A stretch of DNA of 64,000 nucleotides from contig NZ_SACT01000001.1 of assembly GCF_004016515.1 (NCBI RefSeq), positions 620,001 through 684,000 on the forward strand. The letters run 5' to 3'. The notes under the pieces were generated by a model. It worked only from the letters and a program-made list of their open reading frames with translations, made no database searches and was not told where the DNA came from. Positions 28,204 through 38,795 of the stretch are shown here, piece by piece. Position 1 is the first letter of the stretch. Each line of letters starts with the position of its first letter. Position numbers and translations under genes: made by a program. The DNA comes from Rubrivivax albus. Its GTDB lineage: Bacteria; Pseudomonadota; Gammaproteobacteria; Burkholderiales; Burkholderiaceae_C.

Positions 28204-28452
28204 CCTGGGATTATCCCCGTCGACCTGAGCGCAGACCCGGGCGCCTTCGCCCCGTGGCGTTTCCCGGCAGGCGACAAGGCGCGCTTCCTGCACAGCGTCA
28301 ACAAGGGCCTGCGCGCGATGCCGACCTGGGAAGGCATCGCCAGGCCGGCGCAGATCGAGGCGATCTGGCGCTACATCGGCAGCGTCGACGGCTGGCCGCC
28401 CGAGGCCGTGGCCGGCGCCGCGAACACCGCGGGGTCCAGCCAGACCCAGTGA
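28204..28452 (+). pseudogene. Remnant: C-terminal end of a class I cytochrome c
   Basis: The frame starting near 28204 is open to a TGA at 28450 and reads PVDLSADPGAFAPWRF, then DKARFLHSVNKGLRAMPTW and IEAIWRYIGS. This is the ending of a class I c-type cytochrome: the Met axial ligand in an AMP context, followed by the conserved C-terminal helix. The haem-attachment CxxCH part is absent, because ribF begins immediately upstream on the other strand. From about 28390 the frame runs antisense to the rsuA 3' end. It looks like a gene fossil left by deletion or rearrangement. The identification is from pattern alone. Confidence 0.55.
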
Positions 28453-29096
28453 CCGGGCGCCAGCGCGCCCAGCGTCAGCGGCCCGAAGGCGCTGCGGTGC
28501 AGCGCCTCCACGCGGTTGCCCGCAGCGGCCACCATGCGCTTGACCTGGTGGTACTTGCCCTCGGTGAGCACCAGGCGCAGCGTGCGTTCGCCAGTGGCCT
28601 CCACCGCCGCGGCGCGCACCGGTGCCGGGTCGTCGTCGAGCACCACGCCGTCGCGCAGCGCCTGCAGCTGCCCGGCGTCCACCGGATGCTTGGCCGTCAC
28701 CTCGTAGACCTTGGGCACGTGGTGCTTGGGCGAGGTCAGGCGGTGGATCAGCGCGCCGTCGTCGGTCAGCAGCAGCAGGCCCGTGGTGTCGGCGTCCAGC
28801 CGCCCCACCGGCTGCACGCCACGGCGCTGCAGCGGCGCCGGCAGCAGGCCCATCACGCTGGGGTGGTGGCGCGGCTTCTGGCTGCATTCGTAGCCCGCGG
28901 GCTTGTGCAGCATCAGCAACGCCTTGGCGTGCACCGGCCAGCGCACGCCGTCGACCTCGACCTCGGTGGCGTCGGTCTCGGCGAACGGGTCGTCGACCAC
29001 CACATCGCCGACACGCACGCGGCCGGCCAGCACCAGGCCCTCGCATTCGCGGCGGGCGCCGAAACCTTGGCTGAAGAGCAGTCGGGCGAGTTGCAC
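28371..29096 (-). CDS. rsuA: 16S rRNA pseudouridine synthase, RsuA family
   Basis: 241 residues: an N-terminal S4 RNA-binding domain (MQLARLLFSQGFGARRECEGL) and a pseudouridine synthase domain with catalytic D101 in QPVGRLDADTTGLLLL, plus EGKYHQVKRMVAAAGN. RsuA makes pseudouridine 516 in 16S rRNA. The start is a GTG at 29096. The last ~10 residues (SGGQPSTLPM) are read antisense to the cytochrome-like remnant and resemble nothing in the family, so the gene appears to have acquired a new 3' end. It diverges from an aminotransferase gene. Confidence 0.9.
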   Translation of the reverse strand: MQLARLLFSQGFGARRECEGLVLAGRVRVGDVVVDDPFAETDATEVEVDGVRWPVHAKALLMLHKPAGYECSQKPRHHPSVMGLLPAPLQRRGVQPVGRLDADTTGLLLLTDDGALIHRLTSPKHHVPKVYEVTAKHPVDAGQLQALRDGVVLDDDPAPVRAAAVEATGERTLRLVLTEGKYHQVKRMVAAAGNRVEALHRSAFGPLTLGALAPGHWVWLDPAVFAAPATASGGQPSTLPM

Positions 29097-29128
29097 ACGG
29101 CGATTGTCGCCGCCGTAGCATGCGCGCC

Positions 29129-30361
29129 ATGACCGAGCACCTTCCTGGCCTGCGCTTCCTGCACTCCCCAGGCCCCACGCACCTGCCCGACGCGGTGATC
29201 GCCGCCATGGCCCGCCAGCCCATGGACCTGGCCGACCCGCGCGTGGCCGCCACGCTGGCCGCCTGCGAAGCCGGCGTGCGCCGGCTCGCCGGCACGGCGG
29301 CCGCCCAGCCCATCTTCTTCATCGCCAACGGCCACGGCGCTTGGGAAGCCGTGGTGCAGAACCTGCTGGCGCCCGATGCGCTGGCGCTGGTGCCCGGCAC
29401 CGGGCACTTCAGCGAGAGCTGGGCGCGCCAGACCGAGGCCCTGGGCCGTGGCGTCGTGCGCACGCCGTGGACCGAAGGCGAACCGATGGACGTCGACGCC
29501 GTCGAGGCCGCGCTGCGCGCCGACCTGTCCGGCGGCCGGCACCGCATCGCCGCCGTCTTCATGGTGCACACCGACACCGCCAGCGGCACGACGCACTCGA
29601 TCGACGCCGTGCGCGCCGCGATGGACGCCGCCGGCCATCCGGCGCTGCTGGTGGTGGACGCGGTGGCCTCGCTGGGCGCGGCGCCGCTGGCGATGGACGC
29701 GCAGCGCATCGACGTGCTGGTGGGCGCGTCGCAGAAGGGCCTGATGCTGCCGCCGGGCGTGGGCTTCACACTGGTGAACGCGGCGGCGATGGCGGTGGCC
29801 GCGGCCAACCCGACGCCGCGCTTCTACTGGGACTGGGTGCTGCGCGTGGGCGAGATGCCCTACCAGAAGTTCTGCGGCACGCCGCCGCTGACGCTGATGG
29901 CCGGCATGGAAGCCGGCCTGGCCCTGCTGTTCGCCGAAGGCCTGGAGGCCGTCTTCGCCCGCCACCGGCGGCTGGCCGGCGCGGTGCAGGCGGCGGTGGC
30001 GGCGTGGGCAGACGGCGGCGCGGTGGACTTCTTCTGCCGCGTGCCGGCGGCGCGCTCGGTGTCGGTGACGGCCATCTCCACCGCGCCGGGCGTGGACGCC
30101 GACGCCATCCGCCGCACCGCGCGCGAGGCCTTCGACGTGTCCATCGCCGGCGGCCTGGGCCCGCTGGCCGGGCGCGTGTTCCGCATCGGGCACCTGGGCG
30201 ACCTCAGTGCGCCGATGGTGTTGGGGGCGCTGGGCGGCGTGCAGGCGGCACTGCAACAGCTGCGCATCCCGATCGGCCGGGACGGTGTCGCGGCGGCGGT
30301 GGACTATCTCGCGCTGGACAGCGCCCGCGCCACCTCGGGCACCAGAGGAGAGCCGCGGTAG
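29129..30361 (+). CDS. Class V aminotransferase (serine/alanine-glyoxylate type)
   Basis: 410 residues, PLP fold type I. The pyridoxal lysine is K203 in [14 protein letters not shown], and D177 in [10 protein letters not shown] contacts the cofactor. [16 protein letters not shown] at the start is the usual opening of serine-glyoxylate/alanine-glyoxylate aminotransferases. It would move the amino group of serine or alanine to glyoxylate. An ATG nine bases earlier (29120) is an alternative start. The last 58 bp overlap the end of pyrD on the other strand. Substrate preference cannot be told. Confidence 0.85.
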   Translation: MTEHLPGLRFLHSPGPTHLPDAVIAAMARQPMDLADPRVAATLAACEAGVRRLAGTAAAQPIFFIANGHGAWEAVVQNLLAPDALALVPGTGHFSESWARQTEALGRGVVRTPWTEGEPMDVDAVEAALRADLSGGRHRIAAVFMVHTDTASGTTHSIDAVRAAMDAAGHPALLVVDAVASLGAAPLAMDAQRIDVLVGASQKGLMLPPGVGFTLVNAAAMAVAAANPTPRFYWDWVLRVGEMPYQKFCGTPPLTLMAGMEAGLALLFAEGLEAVFARHRRLAGAVQAAVAAWADGGAVDFFCRVPAARSVSVTAISTAPGVDADAIRRTAREAFDVSIAGGLGPLAGRVFRIGHLGDLSAPMVLGALGGVQAALQQLRIPIGRDGVAAAVDYLALDSARATSGTRGEPR

Positions 30362-31347
30362 ATCAGCCCCGTGTAGACCTGCACCAGGTCGGCCCCGGCA
30401 GCGATCTTGGACTGCGCATCGGCGCCGGAGAGCACGCCGCCGACGCCGATGATCGGAAAGCCCGGCCCCAGCGCCGTGCGCAGAGCGCGGATCACGCGGT
30501 TGCTGGGCTCGAGCACCGGCGCGCCCGACAGGCCGCCGGCTTCATCCGCATGCGGCAGGCCGGTCACCGCGTCGCGCGCGATGGTGGTGTTGGTGGCGAT
30601 CACGCCGTCGATGCCATGGCGCTGCAGCGTGGCGGCGATCAGCGCGATCTGCGTGTCGTCCAGGTCGGGCGCGATCTTCAGGAACATCGGCACGCGGCGG
30701 CCGAACTTGTCGGCCAGCACTTCGCGCCGCGCGACCAGTGCGCCCAGCAGTGCGTCCAGTGCCTCGTCGGACTGCAGCGCGCGCAGGTTCTTCGTGTTCG
30801 GGCTGGAGATGTTGACGGTGACGTAGTCGGCGTGCGCGTACACGCCGTCCAGGCAAGCCAGGTAGTCGTCGGCCGCGCGCTCGATCGGCGTGGCGGCGTT
30901 CTTGCCGATGTTCAGCCCCACCAGGCCGCCCGCGGCGCGGAAGCTGCGCGCGCGGCGCACGTTGGCCAGGAAGGCGTCCAGACCCTCGTTGTTGAAGCCC
31001 AGGCGGTTGATCAGCGCGTGCTGCGCCGGCAGGCGGAACATGCGTGGCTTGGGGTTGCCCGGCTGTGCCTTGGGCGTGACGGTGCCCACCTCGATGAAGC
31101 CGAAGCCCATCGCGCCCAGGCCGTCGATGCAGCGGCCGTTCTTGTCCAGGCCGGCGGCCAGGCCCACGCGGTTGGGGAAGCGCAGCCCGGCCACGGTCAC
31201 CGGGTCGCTGACCCGGGTCTGCGACCACAGGCACTGCAGCGGCGTGTTCTGCAACCGGGCGATCGCGTCCAGCGTCAGTTCGTGGGCCTGTTCCGGGTCC
31301 AGCCCGAACAGGAAGGGGCGCGTCAGCGCGTAGGGGATCAGGGCCAT
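30304..31347 (-). CDS. pyrD: Dihydroorotate dehydrogenase (quinone), class 2
   Basis: 347 residues, class 2 size. It has an N-terminal membrane-association helix ([21 protein letters not shown]) and FMN-site motifs [35 protein letters not shown] and [11 protein letters not shown] with the catalytic serine. [13 protein letters not shown] is the C-terminal phosphate-binding loop. It oxidises dihydroorotate to orotate and passes electrons to ubiquinone. It diverges from rpiA with 33 bp between start codons. Confidence 0.96.
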   Translation of the reverse strand: MALIPYALTRPFLFGLDPEQAHELTLDAIARLQNTPLQCLWSQTRVSDPVTVAGLRFPNRVGLAAGLDKNGRCIDGLGAMGFGFIEVGTVTPKAQPGNPKPRMFRLPAQHALINRLGFNNEGLDAFLANVRRARSFRAAGGLVGLNIGKNAATPIERAADDYLACLDGVYAHADYVTVNISSPNTKNLRALQSDEALDALLGALVARREVLADKFGRRVPMFLKIAPDLDDTQIALIAATLQRHGIDGVIATNTTIARDAVTGLPHADEAGGLSGAPVLEPSNRVIRALRTALGPGFPIIGVGGVLSGADAQSKIAAGADLVQVYTGLIYRGSPLVPEVARALSSAR

Positions 31348-31380
31348 GGGCCGGGATTGTGGCCGACCGATAATCCGCCC

Positions 31381-32040
31381 ATGACACAGGACGAACTGAA
31401 GCAGCTGGTGGCCCAGGCGGCCGTGGCCCACGTGGTCGAAGGTGCCTGGCTCGGCGTGGGCACGGGCAGCACGGTGAACCTGTTCATCGACGCGCTGGCG
31501 GCCTCGGGCAAGCGCATCCGTGGCGCGGTCAGCAGCAGCGAGGCCAGCACGGCGCGGCTGCGGGGCCACGGCATCGAGGTGGTGGATGCCGCGTCGGTGG
31601 ACCGGCTGCCGGTCTACGTCGACGGCGCCGACGAGATCGACGGCCGCGGCCACATGATCAAGGGCGGCGGCGCGGCGCTGACGCGCGAGAAGATCGTCGC
31701 CGACCTGGCCGACCGCTTCGTCTGCATCGCCGACGAATCCAAGCTGGTGGACGTGCTGGGCCGCTTTCCGCTGCCGGTGGAGGTGATCCCGATGGCTGCG
31801 CCGCAGGTGGCGCGGCGCTTCGCCGCGCTGGGCGGCCAGGCCTCGCTGCGCCTGGGCGTGCTCACCGACAACGGCCACCCGATCCTCGACGTGCGCGGCC
31901 TGCGCATCGCCGACCCGCTGGCGATGGAGACCGAAGTCAACCAGTGGCCCGGCGTGGTGACCGTGGGCATCTTCGCGCGCCACCGCGCCAAGCTGGCGCT
32001 GCTGGGCATGCCGCAGGGCGTTCGCACGCTGGATTTCTGA
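31381..32040 (+). CDS. rpiA: Ribose-5-phosphate isomerase A
   Basis: 219 residues. Characteristic stretches are [16 protein letters not shown] (phosphate-binding), [27 protein letters not shown] with the catalytic glutamate and lysine, and [10 protein letters not shown]. It interconverts ribose-5-phosphate and ribulose-5-phosphate in the cytoplasm. A short conserved gene follows 36 bp downstream with its own ribosome site. Confidence 0.96.
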   Translation: MTQDELKQLVAQAAVAHVVEGAWLGVGTGSTVNLFIDALAASGKRIRGAVSSSEASTARLRGHGIEVVDAASVDRLPVYVDGADEIDGRGHMIKGGGAALTREKIVADLADRFVCIADESKLVDVLGRFPLPVEVIPMAAPQVARRFAALGGQASLRLGVLTDNGHPILDVRGLRIADPLAMETEVNQWPGVVTVGIFARHRAKLALLGMPQGVRTLDF

Positions 32041-32076
32041 TCTATCCTCCCTCTTCACTTGCTCCAAGGAGATCCA

Positions 32077-32295
32077 TTGGCCAAGCCCAACTACTCGTTC
32101 GAAAAGCGTCAGCGCGAACTCGCCAAGAAGAAGAAGAAGGAAGAGAAGGCCGCCAGCAAGGCCGCCGCAAAGGCAGCCGGCCACGGCGATGACGAGATGA
32201 ACCCGAACGAGGCAGCGGCGGCCCTGGCGCAGGACGAGAGCGGCGACGCCGACGACGCCGCACCGGCCGACGAGGCGCCGGCGCCGCGCGGCTGA
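32077..32295 (+). CDS. Small lysine/alanine-rich conserved protein, TTG start
   Basis: 72 residues beginning (M)[23 protein letters not shown], then an alanine-rich and an acidic tail ([31 protein letters not shown]). The opening is recognisable as a small protein widespread in betaproteobacteria, of unknown function. The start is a TTG at 32077 supported by AAGGAG (32066-32071) at about 5-bp spacing; no ATG fits. The stop codon directly abuts the mnmC stop codon on the other strand. Confidence 0.75.
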   Translation: MAKPNYSFEKRQRELAKKKKKEEKAASKAAAKAAGHGDDEMNPNEAAAALAQDESGDADDAAPADEAPAPRG

Positions 32296-34200
32296 TCAGC
32301 CGCCCAGGCGGTTGGGCGCCTGCCTGGCCGCGCGCACCCGCCAGCGGGCGGGGTCCCAGGCCTGCGCCAGCGACGCTTCCAGAGGCCACGGCGTGCCGCA
32401 CACCTGGCTGGCCAGCAGCCGCCCGGCCAACGGCCCCCAGGTCAGCCCCCGCGAGCCCAGCGCGCCGAGCACGAACAGCCCCGGTGCGCGCACCACACGG
32501 TCCAGTCGCGTCGCGTCGGGCGCGTTCATGGCCGGCACGGCCCCCACGACCGGCAACCGGTCCGGCACCTGGGCGCGCCAGCCGACGCGGCCGCCGTCCG
32601 GCGGCGGTGCCCGCCAGCCGCAGAGCGCCTCCAGTCGTGCACGGTTGAAGTCGTGGTCGGTCACACGTGCTGCCGCGTCGGTGTCGCCGGGTTGCGCGGT
32701 CGCGCCGGTCAGCAGGCCGCCGTCACCCAGGTCGAGCAGGTAGCCGCGCCCCGCCAGCGGCACCCGGGGCCGCGGCGCGTCCGCCGGGACACGGCGCCAC
32801 AGGCTCACCTGCCCGCGTGAACGGCCCATCGGCCAGCCGGCCCAGGGCGCGAGGTGCGCGGCATCGGCGGCGTTGGCGAGCACGAGCGTGTCGGCGGTGG
32901 CAAGGCGCCGACCGTCGGTGTCGAACAGCGCCCAGCGCCCGTCGATGTGGTCGATGCGCGCCACCGCCATGCCGCCGTCGAAAGGGATGTTGGCCAGCAG
33001 GCGGGCGGCCAGCGCACCCGGGGCGATCCAGCCGCCCCCGGGGTACCACCACGCCGTCTGGGTCACCGCCACGCCGGCGCGTGCCGAGGCTGCCGCGGCG
33101 TCCAGCGCCTGCACGTAGCCGCCTGGCAACGCATGCCGGTCGATCAGCGCCTGCAGTGCCGCCACGTCCTCGCCGGCGCCGGCCAGGCGCAACAGGCCCT
33201 CCGCGGCACCGGGCACGCCGCGGCCGATCCAGCCGGGCAGCACGCGGGCGGCATGCAGCGCCGCGGCGCGCAGCGTGCGCGCGTGGGCGCCATCGTCGGC
33301 CATCACCACGCCATGGAACAGACCGCCGGCGTTGCCCGAGGCCTCCTGGGCCGGCGCGGCGTGACGGTCGAGCACGCGAACCCGGCAGCCCGCGGCCGCG
33401 AGTTCATGTGCCGCCCAGGCCCCGGCGAGGCCGGCGCCGAGCACCAGCACCTCGCCCGGTGGCGTGACCGGCGGCGCACGGTGCATCGTGGCGGGCGGGT
33501 CGAAGACGGCGCGCAGCGTCTCGCGCTTGTCGCCCACCGGTGGCCCGATCTCGACGCGGAAGCCGGCGCTGCGCAGGCCCTCGCGCACGGGGCGCGCCAC
33601 GCTCCAGGTGGCGGCCGTGGCGCCGGGCGCGGCACGACGCGCCATCGCCTGCAGCAACTCGGGCGACCACATCGCAGGGTTTCGGTCCGGGGCGAAGCCG
33701 TCGAGGTACAAGGCGTCCGCCCGCAGGTGCACTTCCCGCCAAGCGCGTGCAGCGTCGCCGAAGGCCAGCAGCAGACGAATGCGCCCGCCGTCGAAGTCCA
33801 GCGCGTGCCAGCCGGCCAGCAGCGGCGGCCAGACGGCAACCAGGGCCTGTGCCAGCGCGGGGAACGGGGACGTTGCGAGCGCACGCGCCAGGTCGGCACC
33901 GCGGGCAGGGTGGCCTTCGACGCCCACGTAGTGCAGCCGCGTGCAGCGCTGCGGGTCGTCGTGCCACGCCGCCCAGGTGGCCAGGAAGTTCTGGCCCAGG
34001 CCGAAGCCGTTCTCGGCGATGGTGAATTCGGCCCGGCCGCGCCACCGGTGGGGCAGGCCGTTGCCGGCCAGGAACACCGCCTGCGCCTGCGCGGTGGCGC
34101 CGATGCGCGCGTGGTAGGCATCGCCGAAGTCCGGCGCCTGCGGCCTCCCGTTGGCGTCGAAGACGATGCGGGCCGGTGTCAGCGGACCGTGCGCAGCCAT
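32296..34200 (-). CDS. mnmC: Bifunctional tRNA mnm5s2U biosynthesis protein MnmC
   Basis: 634 residues, two fused domains. Residues 1-~235 are the MnmD methyltransferase (FGDAYHARIGATAQAQAVF, AENGFGLGQNFLATWAAW, LYLDGFAPDRNPAMWSPEL). Residues ~245-634 are the FAD-dependent oxidoreductase (VLVLGAGLAGAWAAHELA). Together they convert cmnm5 to mnm5 on wobble uridine 34. The ATG at 34200 gives the conserved start. It overlaps the upstream heme-demethylase-like gene by 22 bp, suggesting translational coupling. Confidence 0.93.
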   Translation of the reverse strand: MAAHGPLTPARIVFDANGRPQAPDFGDAYHARIGATAQAQAVFLAGNGLPHRWRGRAEFTIAENGFGLGQNFLATWAAWHDDPQRCTRLHYVGVEGHPARGADLARALATSPFPALAQALVAVWPPLLAGWHALDFDGGRIRLLLAFGDAARAWREVHLRADALYLDGFAPDRNPAMWSPELLQAMARRAAPGATAATWSVARPVREGLRSAGFRVEIGPPVGDKRETLRAVFDPPATMHRAPPVTPPGEVLVLGAGLAGAWAAHELAAAGCRVRVLDRHAAPAQEASGNAGGLFHGVVMADDGAHARTLRAAALHAARVLPGWIGRGVPGAAEGLLRLAGAGEDVAALQALIDRHALPGGYVQALDAAAASARAGVAVTQTAWWYPGGGWIAPGALAARLLANIPFDGGMAVARIDHIDGRWALFDTDGRRLATADTLVLANAADAAHLAPWAGWPMGRSRGQVSLWRRVPADAPRPRVPLAGRGYLLDLGDGGLLTGATAQPGDTDAAARVTDHDFNRARLEALCGWRAPPPDGGRVGWRAQVPDRLPVVGAVPAMNAPDATRLDRVVRAPGLFVLGALGSRGLTWGPLAGRLLASQVCGTPWPLEASLAQAWDPARWRVRAARQAPNRLGG

Positions 34201-35120
34201 TGCAGCAGCGGTTCGCGCACGGCGGTCAGCGCTCTGTAGGCCAGCACGGCGTCGCTCATTGACGCGATGGCTTCGTGCAGCGCCATCGCCTGTGCCTCGG
34301 CGGTGATGGCCTCGGCCAGCGGGCGGCAGTCGACGGCGATGGTGAACACCGCTTGCGCCACCCCGGGCACGGGCACGAAGGTCTGCCGCTCCGTGCGCCA
34401 CCAGGCACCGGCTGGCAGCGTGGCCGCGATGCCGGCCGGCCAGCGCACCGGGTCCACGTGGCGCGGGTGGGCGTGCAAGCGCGGGTGGCCGGTGACGTTC
34501 CACACGAAGCGTTCCCAGCGTGCGTCGCCGGTCATCAGGGTCACCAGCTGAGGCGCGGCGCGGCGGACCAGCTCGGCGTCGGCCACCGGGGCGTGCACCT
34601 CGGCGAAACCTCGGCCCACCTTGTCCTGCGGAGCCCAGTGCGACGGCAGGCACACGGCCATCCACGGCACGGTGCCGTCGCTGGCGTCGACGACGGCCAG
34701 GTCCTCGGCGAAGGCCAGCGCCAGCAGGCCGGCCAGCCGCCACGGCGCCGGCAGCGGGCGCAGGCAGCGCGCGATCTCGTCGCCCAGGCCGAAGGCGCCG
34801 GTGGACTCGTGCTGCACGTCGGCGCCGTGCACGGCCGTGCCCAGCCGCAGCGCCCGCGCCGTGCGGCCGTCCCAGGCGAAGGCCTGGGGGTGCTCGGCGG
34901 CGGCGTGCGCCGCCAGCGCGTGCAGCGCGGGCTGGGGGTCGAAGCCGGGTCGCGCCTGCAGCGCGAGCTCGGGAGAGGCGCTGAGCACGGCGAGCTTTTC
35001 GCGCTGGTGGCGCGAGCCCGGGGCCAGCGGCGTCAGCTGTGGCGTGCCGGGCGCCAGCCGCCGCAGGCCCGGCTGCATGCGGAAGGGCGCGCTGACGGCG
35101 GCATCGAAATCGAAGGACAT
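34179..35120 (-). CDS. Heme-dependent oxidative N-demethylase family protein (DUF3445)
   Basis: 313 residues. Diagnostic stretches are FRMQPGLRRL, the central VHAPVADAELVRRAAPQLVTLM and RFVWNVTGHPRLHAHPRH, and ERQTFVPVPGVAQAVFTIAV. The family (PF11927) includes heme enzymes that oxidatively demethylate methylamino compounds such as dimethylamine in Pseudomonas; the true substrate here is unknown. It overlaps mnmC by 22 bp and lies 64 bp downstream of efp on the same strand. Confidence 0.8.
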   Translation of the reverse strand: MSFDFDAAVSAPFRMQPGLRRLAPGTPQLTPLAPGSRHQREKLAVLSASPELALQARPGFDPQPALHALAAHAAAEHPQAFAWDGRTARALRLGTAVHGADVQHESTGAFGLGDEIARCLRPLPAPWRLAGLLALAFAEDLAVVDASDGTVPWMAVCLPSHWAPQDKVGRGFAEVHAPVADAELVRRAAPQLVTLMTGDARWERFVWNVTGHPRLHAHPRHVDPVRWPAGIAATLPAGAWWRTERQTFVPVPGVAQAVFTIAVDCRPLAEAITAEAQAMALHEAIASMSDAVLAYRALTAVREPLLQWLRTVR

Positions 35121-35183
35121 GAAAGCACGAAGGGCAGCCGAAGCTGCCCCGATTGTGCGGCGCCGGGCCGGACCGACCGCGGG

Positions 35184-35738
35184 TCAGACCCGCTTGCGGT
35201 ACTCGTGCGTGCGGGTGTCGATCTCGATCTTGTCGCCGTCCTCGACGAACAGCGGCACGGCGATCTCGAAGCCGGTGCCGACCAGGCGGGCGGGCTTCAT
35301 GACCTTGCCCGAGGTGTCGCCCTTGACGGCCGGTTCGGTGTTGATCTCGCGCACCACGCTGGTGGGCATTTCCACCGAGATGGCCTTGCCGTCGTAGAAG
35401 GTGACCTCGACGGTCATGCCGTCCTCGAGGTAGTTGATGGCGTCGCCCATGTTCTCGGCCTCGACCTCGTACTGGTTGTACTCGGCGTCCATGAACACGT
35501 ACATCGGGTCGGCGAAGTAGGAGTAGGTGCACTCCTTCTTGTCCAGCACGATCTGGTCCATCTTGTCGTCGGCCTTGAAGACGACTTCCGCCCCGCCGCC
35601 GTTGAGCAGGTTCTTCATCTTCATGCGCACGGTGGCGGCACCGCGGCCGCCGCGGCTGTATTCGGTCTTGAGCACGACCATCGGGTCCTTGCCCTGCATG
35701 ATCACGTTGCCGGCGCGGATTTCCTGAGCGAGTTTCAT
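35184..35738 (-). CDS. efp: Translation elongation factor P, arginine-32 type
   Basis: 184 residues in three OB/KOW-like domains. The loop that reaches the peptidyl-transferase centre reads [10 protein letters not shown] with arginine at position 32, not lysine. This is the EarP-modified subclass, in which Arg32 is rhamnosylated. EF-P relieves stalling at polyproline stretches. The gene for its modifying enzyme earP lies just upstream on the same strand, consistent with the linked pair seen in betaproteobacteria. Confidence 0.96.
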   Translation of the reverse strand: MKLAQEIRAGNVIMQGKDPMVVLKTEYSRGGRGAATVRMKMKNLLNGGGAEVVFKADDKMDQIVLDKKECTYSYFADPMYVFMDAEYNQYEVEAENMGDAINYLEDGMTVEVTFYDGKAISVEMPTSVVREINTEPAVKGDTSGKVMKPARLVGTGFEIAVPLFVEDGDKIEIDTRTHEYRKRV

Positions 35739-35802
35739 GGCGCTGTCCTGAGGTGGCGCGCGGCTCAGAGAAGTTGGTTTCCGCCGCGCAAAGCCCTTGA
35801 TT

Positions 35803-36786
35803 CTACCCCGAGGTGCGTAGTTTCCCGAGCGCGAAGCGGCACAACTGCGTCACGAGGTCGTCCTGCGCGGCCAGCCGTGCTCGCAGCGATTCCGTGGCCG
35901 CGCGCCAGCGCGCTTCGTCGGGCCAGCGTGCCGGCCAGGGCGCAAAGCCGTTCCAGGCGTGCCAGAGCGCGCGCACCTCGGCATCGGGCTGGAGCAGGTC
36001 GAGCAGGGCATCGAGCTTGCTGCGGTGCACGCCGTCGTGCTGCGGGTAGATGTGCCAGACGAAGGGCACGCCGGCCCAGATGGCGCGCACCAGCGAGTCC
36101 TCGCCACGCACGATGGCCAGGTCGGCGGACCACAGCCAGCGATCGAAACCAGGTTGGTCGGTGTAGGGCAGGCGACGTGCATGCGGCGCCTGCACGGCCT
36201 GCGCGGGGCCAGGGCAGAGCCAGAGCTCACCGTCGAAGGCCTTGGCCAGCTCTGCCAGCGCCGGTGTGTCGTAGCAGAAGACCACGGCGCGGCGCGGCCC
36301 TGGCGGGCGTGCGAAGGCGGCCCGGGCCTCCAGCAGGGCCGGTTCGCGAAGCAGCCCGCCGGTGGCCGGCGTGAAGCCGGGAAAATGGAACCACTTGGTC
36401 AGCCCGTTCGCCTGCGGCGAGGGCAGGCCGTGAGAGCGTTCCACCCAGGCTTCGGCGCTGAGGTACTCCAGGTTGATCCACACCGGCGGGGCGCCAGGCC
36501 GCTCGGCCATGCGGGCCACGAAACCCGGCGGCGGGTCGCAACCGAAGGCCTCGACCACCACGTCGCCCGGTTCCCCGGCGGCGTCGAAGGCGCTCACCGT
36601 CACGCCCGAGGCGCCGTGGGGCGCCATCCAGCGCAGGGCCGACGCATCGTCCACCCACAGCCGCACCGTCTCGCCGCGCGCGGCCAGGTCGGCGGCCAGG
36701 CGCCAGCACACGCCGATGTCGCCGTAGTTGTCGATCACGCGGCAGAAGAGGTCCCAGGTCAGGGGCGCGTCGGGGCGGCTCGGCAT
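35803..36786 (-). CDS. earP: EF-P arginine rhamnosyltransferase EarP
   Basis: 327 residues, GT104 family (formerly DUF2331). The N terminus [25 protein letters not shown] holds the conserved DNYGDIG motif, including the catalytic aspartates. The C-terminal donor site has [30 protein letters not shown]. It transfers rhamnose from dTDP-beta-L-rhamnose to Arg32 of EF-P. It precedes efp by 65 bp and diverges from uvrC by 35 bp. Confidence 0.95.
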   Translation of the reverse strand: MPSRPDAPLTWDLFCRVIDNYGDIGVCWRLAADLAARGETVRLWVDDASALRWMAPHGASGVTVSAFDAAGEPGDVVVEAFGCDPPPGFVARMAERPGAPPVWINLEYLSAEAWVERSHGLPSPQANGLTKWFHFPGFTPATGGLLREPALLEARAAFARPPGPRRAVVFCYDTPALAELAKAFDGELWLCPGPAQAVQAPHARRLPYTDQPGFDRWLWSADLAIVRGEDSLVRAIWAGVPFVWHIYPQHDGVHRSKLDALLDLLQPDAEVRALWHAWNGFAPWPARWPDEARWRAATESLRARLAAQDDLVTQLCRFALGKLRTSG

Positions 36787-36821
36787 GGCGGCATTGTCCG
36801 ACGCGCCACAATCACGCCCCG

Positions 36822-38795
36822 ATGACCGAGACCGCCGATCCGCGCGAACGCCTGCTGGCCGAGGTGGCGGCGTTGCCGTCGATGCCCGGTGTCTACCGCT
36901 ACTTCGACGCTGCCGGCAACGTGCTCTACGTGGGCAAGGCGCGCAACCTGAAGAAGCGGGTGGCGAGCTATTTCCAGAAGGACCACGGCGGCACGCGCAT
37001 TGGCACCATGGTCGGCCGCATCGCCCGGCTGGAGACCACGGTGGTGCGCAGCGAGGCCGAGGCCCTGCTGCTCGAGAACAACCTGATCAAGACGCTGAAC
37101 CCGCGGTTCAACATCCTGTTCAGGGACGACAAGAGCTATCCGTACCTGAAGATCTCGGGCACGCGCACGGGCGATGCCGCGGCCTCCGCGGCCGCGCGGT
37201 TCCCGCGCGTGTCGTACTACCGTGGCGCGGTGGATCGGCGCCACCGCTACTTCGGGCCCTACCCGAACGCGTGGGCCGTCAAGCAGACCATCCAGCTCGT
37301 GCAGAAGGTGTTCCGCCTGCGCACCTGCGAGGACACGGTGTACGCGCACCGCACGCGGCCCTGCCTGCTGTACCAGATCCAGCGCTGCACCGCGCCTTGC
37401 GTGGGCTTCGTCAGCGCCGAGGACTACGCGCGCGACGTCTTCGACGCCGAGCGCTTCCTGCTCGGCGATGCCGACGCGGTGGTGCACGACCTGCAGGCCA
37501 AGATGATGGCCTGGGCCGAGGCGCTGGAGTTCGAGAAGGCGGCCGAACTGCGCAACCGCATCTCCGCACTGTCGAAGGTGCTGCACCAGCAGGCGATGGA
37601 CGAGAGCAGCCTGTCGGCCAGCGACCGCGACGTGGACGTGCTGGCCGTCAAGGTGGCCGGCGGCCGCGCCTGCGTGAACCTGGCCATGGTGCGCGGCGGA
37701 CGGCATCTGGGCGACCGGGCCTACTTCCCGGCACACGTGGACGAGGGTGTCGCGTTCCACGCCGACGACTTCGACGACCCGGTTCCGGATGGCGATGCCG
37801 CCACCGCGCCATCGCGGCGCGACCCCGAGGTGCAGGTGCTCGAGGCCTTTCTTGCGCAGCACTACGCGGGCCAGCCCGTGCCGCCGCTGCTGGTGACCAG
37901 CCACGCCGTCGACGAGGCCCTGGTGGCGGCGCTGGTCGAGGCCGCCAAGACCCGCGTGCGCGCCGTGCACCAGCCGCGCGAGCAGCGCCGCATCTGGCTG
38001 GAGATGGCGGTCAAGGGCGCGGAACTCGCGCTGGCACGGCTGCTGGCCGAGGAAGGCTCGCAGCGCGAGCGCACGCGCGCGCTGGCCGAGGCGCTGGACT
38101 TGGCCATCGACGACCTCGATGCCCTGCACATCGAGTGCTTCGACATCAGCCACACCGCCGGCGAGGCCACGCAGGCCTCCTGCGTGGTCTACCACCACCA
38201 CGCCATGCAGGGCGCCGAGTACCGCCGCTTCAACATCGACGGCATCACCCCGGGCGACGACTACGCCGCGATGCGCCAGGTGCTCACGCGCCGCTACGCC
38301 AGGCTGGCCGAGGCGGTGGCGGCGGGCACGGCCAGCGGCAAGCACCGCCTGCCCGACCTGGTGCTGGTGGATGGCGGCCGCGGCCAGGTCAGCATGGCGC
38401 GCGAGGTGTTCGAGGAGCTGGGCCTGGACCTGTCGCTGATCGTCGGGGTGGAGAAGGGCGAGGGGCGCAAGGTGGGCCTGGAGGAACTGGTGTTCGCCGA
38501 CGGCCGGCCCAAGGTCTACCTGGGCCACGACTCGGCGGCGCTGATGCTGGTGGCGCAGATCCGCGACGAGGCGCACCGCTTCGCCATCACCGGCATGCGC
38601 GCGAAGCGGGCCAAGGTGCGCACCGGTGGCAGCGCGCTGGAGGACATCCCGGGCGTCGGCCCGCGCAAGCGCGCGCGGCTGCTGCAGCGCTTCGGCGGCG
38701 TGCGTGGCGTGGGCAGTGCGAGCGTGGACGACCTGGCCAGCGTCGACGGCATTTCAAGGGCTCTGGCCGAGGAGATCTACCGTGCACTTCATTGA
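36822..38795 (+). CDS. uvrC: Excinuclease ABC subunit C
   Basis: 657 residues, slightly long. The GIY-YIG nuclease domain opens with [28 protein letters not shown]; a Cys-containing segment ([28 protein letters not shown]) and a UVR motif (~220-255) follow. The RNase H-like 5' nuclease domain begins [20 protein letters not shown], and the C terminus is a double helix-hairpin-helix. It makes both incisions in nucleotide excision repair. Its last 14 bp overlap the next gene. Confidence 0.97.
   Translation: MTETADPRERLLAEVAALPSMPGVYRYFDAAGNVLYVGKARNLKKRVASYFQKDHGGTRIGTMVGRIARLETTVVRSEAEALLLENNLIKTLNPRFNILFRDDKSYPYLKISGTRTGDAAASAAARFPRVSYYRGAVDRRHRYFGPYPNAWAVKQTIQLVQKVFRLRTCEDTVYAHRTRPCLLYQIQRCTAPCVGFVSAEDYARDVFDAERFLLGDADAVVHDLQAKMMAWAEALEFEKAAELRNRISALSKVLHQQAMDESSLSASDRDVDVLAVKVAGGRACVNLAMVRGGRHLGDRAYFPAHVDEGVAFHADDFDDPVPDGDAATAPSRRDPEVQVLEAFLAQHYAGQPVPPLLVTSHAVDEALVAALVEAAKTRVRAVHQPREQRRIWLEMAVKGAELALARLLAEEGSQRERTRALAEALDLAIDDLDALHIECFDISHTAGEATQASCVVYHHHAMQGAEYRRFNIDGITPGDDYAAMRQVLTRRYARLAEAVAAGTASGKHRLPDLVLVDGGRGQVSMAREVFEELGLDLSLIVGVEKGEGRKVGLEELVFADGRPKVYLGHDSAALMLVAQIRDEAHRFAITGMRAKRAKVRTGGSALEDIPGVGPRKRARLLQRFGGVRGVGSASVDDLASVDGISRALAEEIYRALH

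Noticed and set aside
28202..28260. FMN riboswitch before ribF
   Set aside because: None of the conserved RFN stretches is present; the region is the cytochrome-like remnant.
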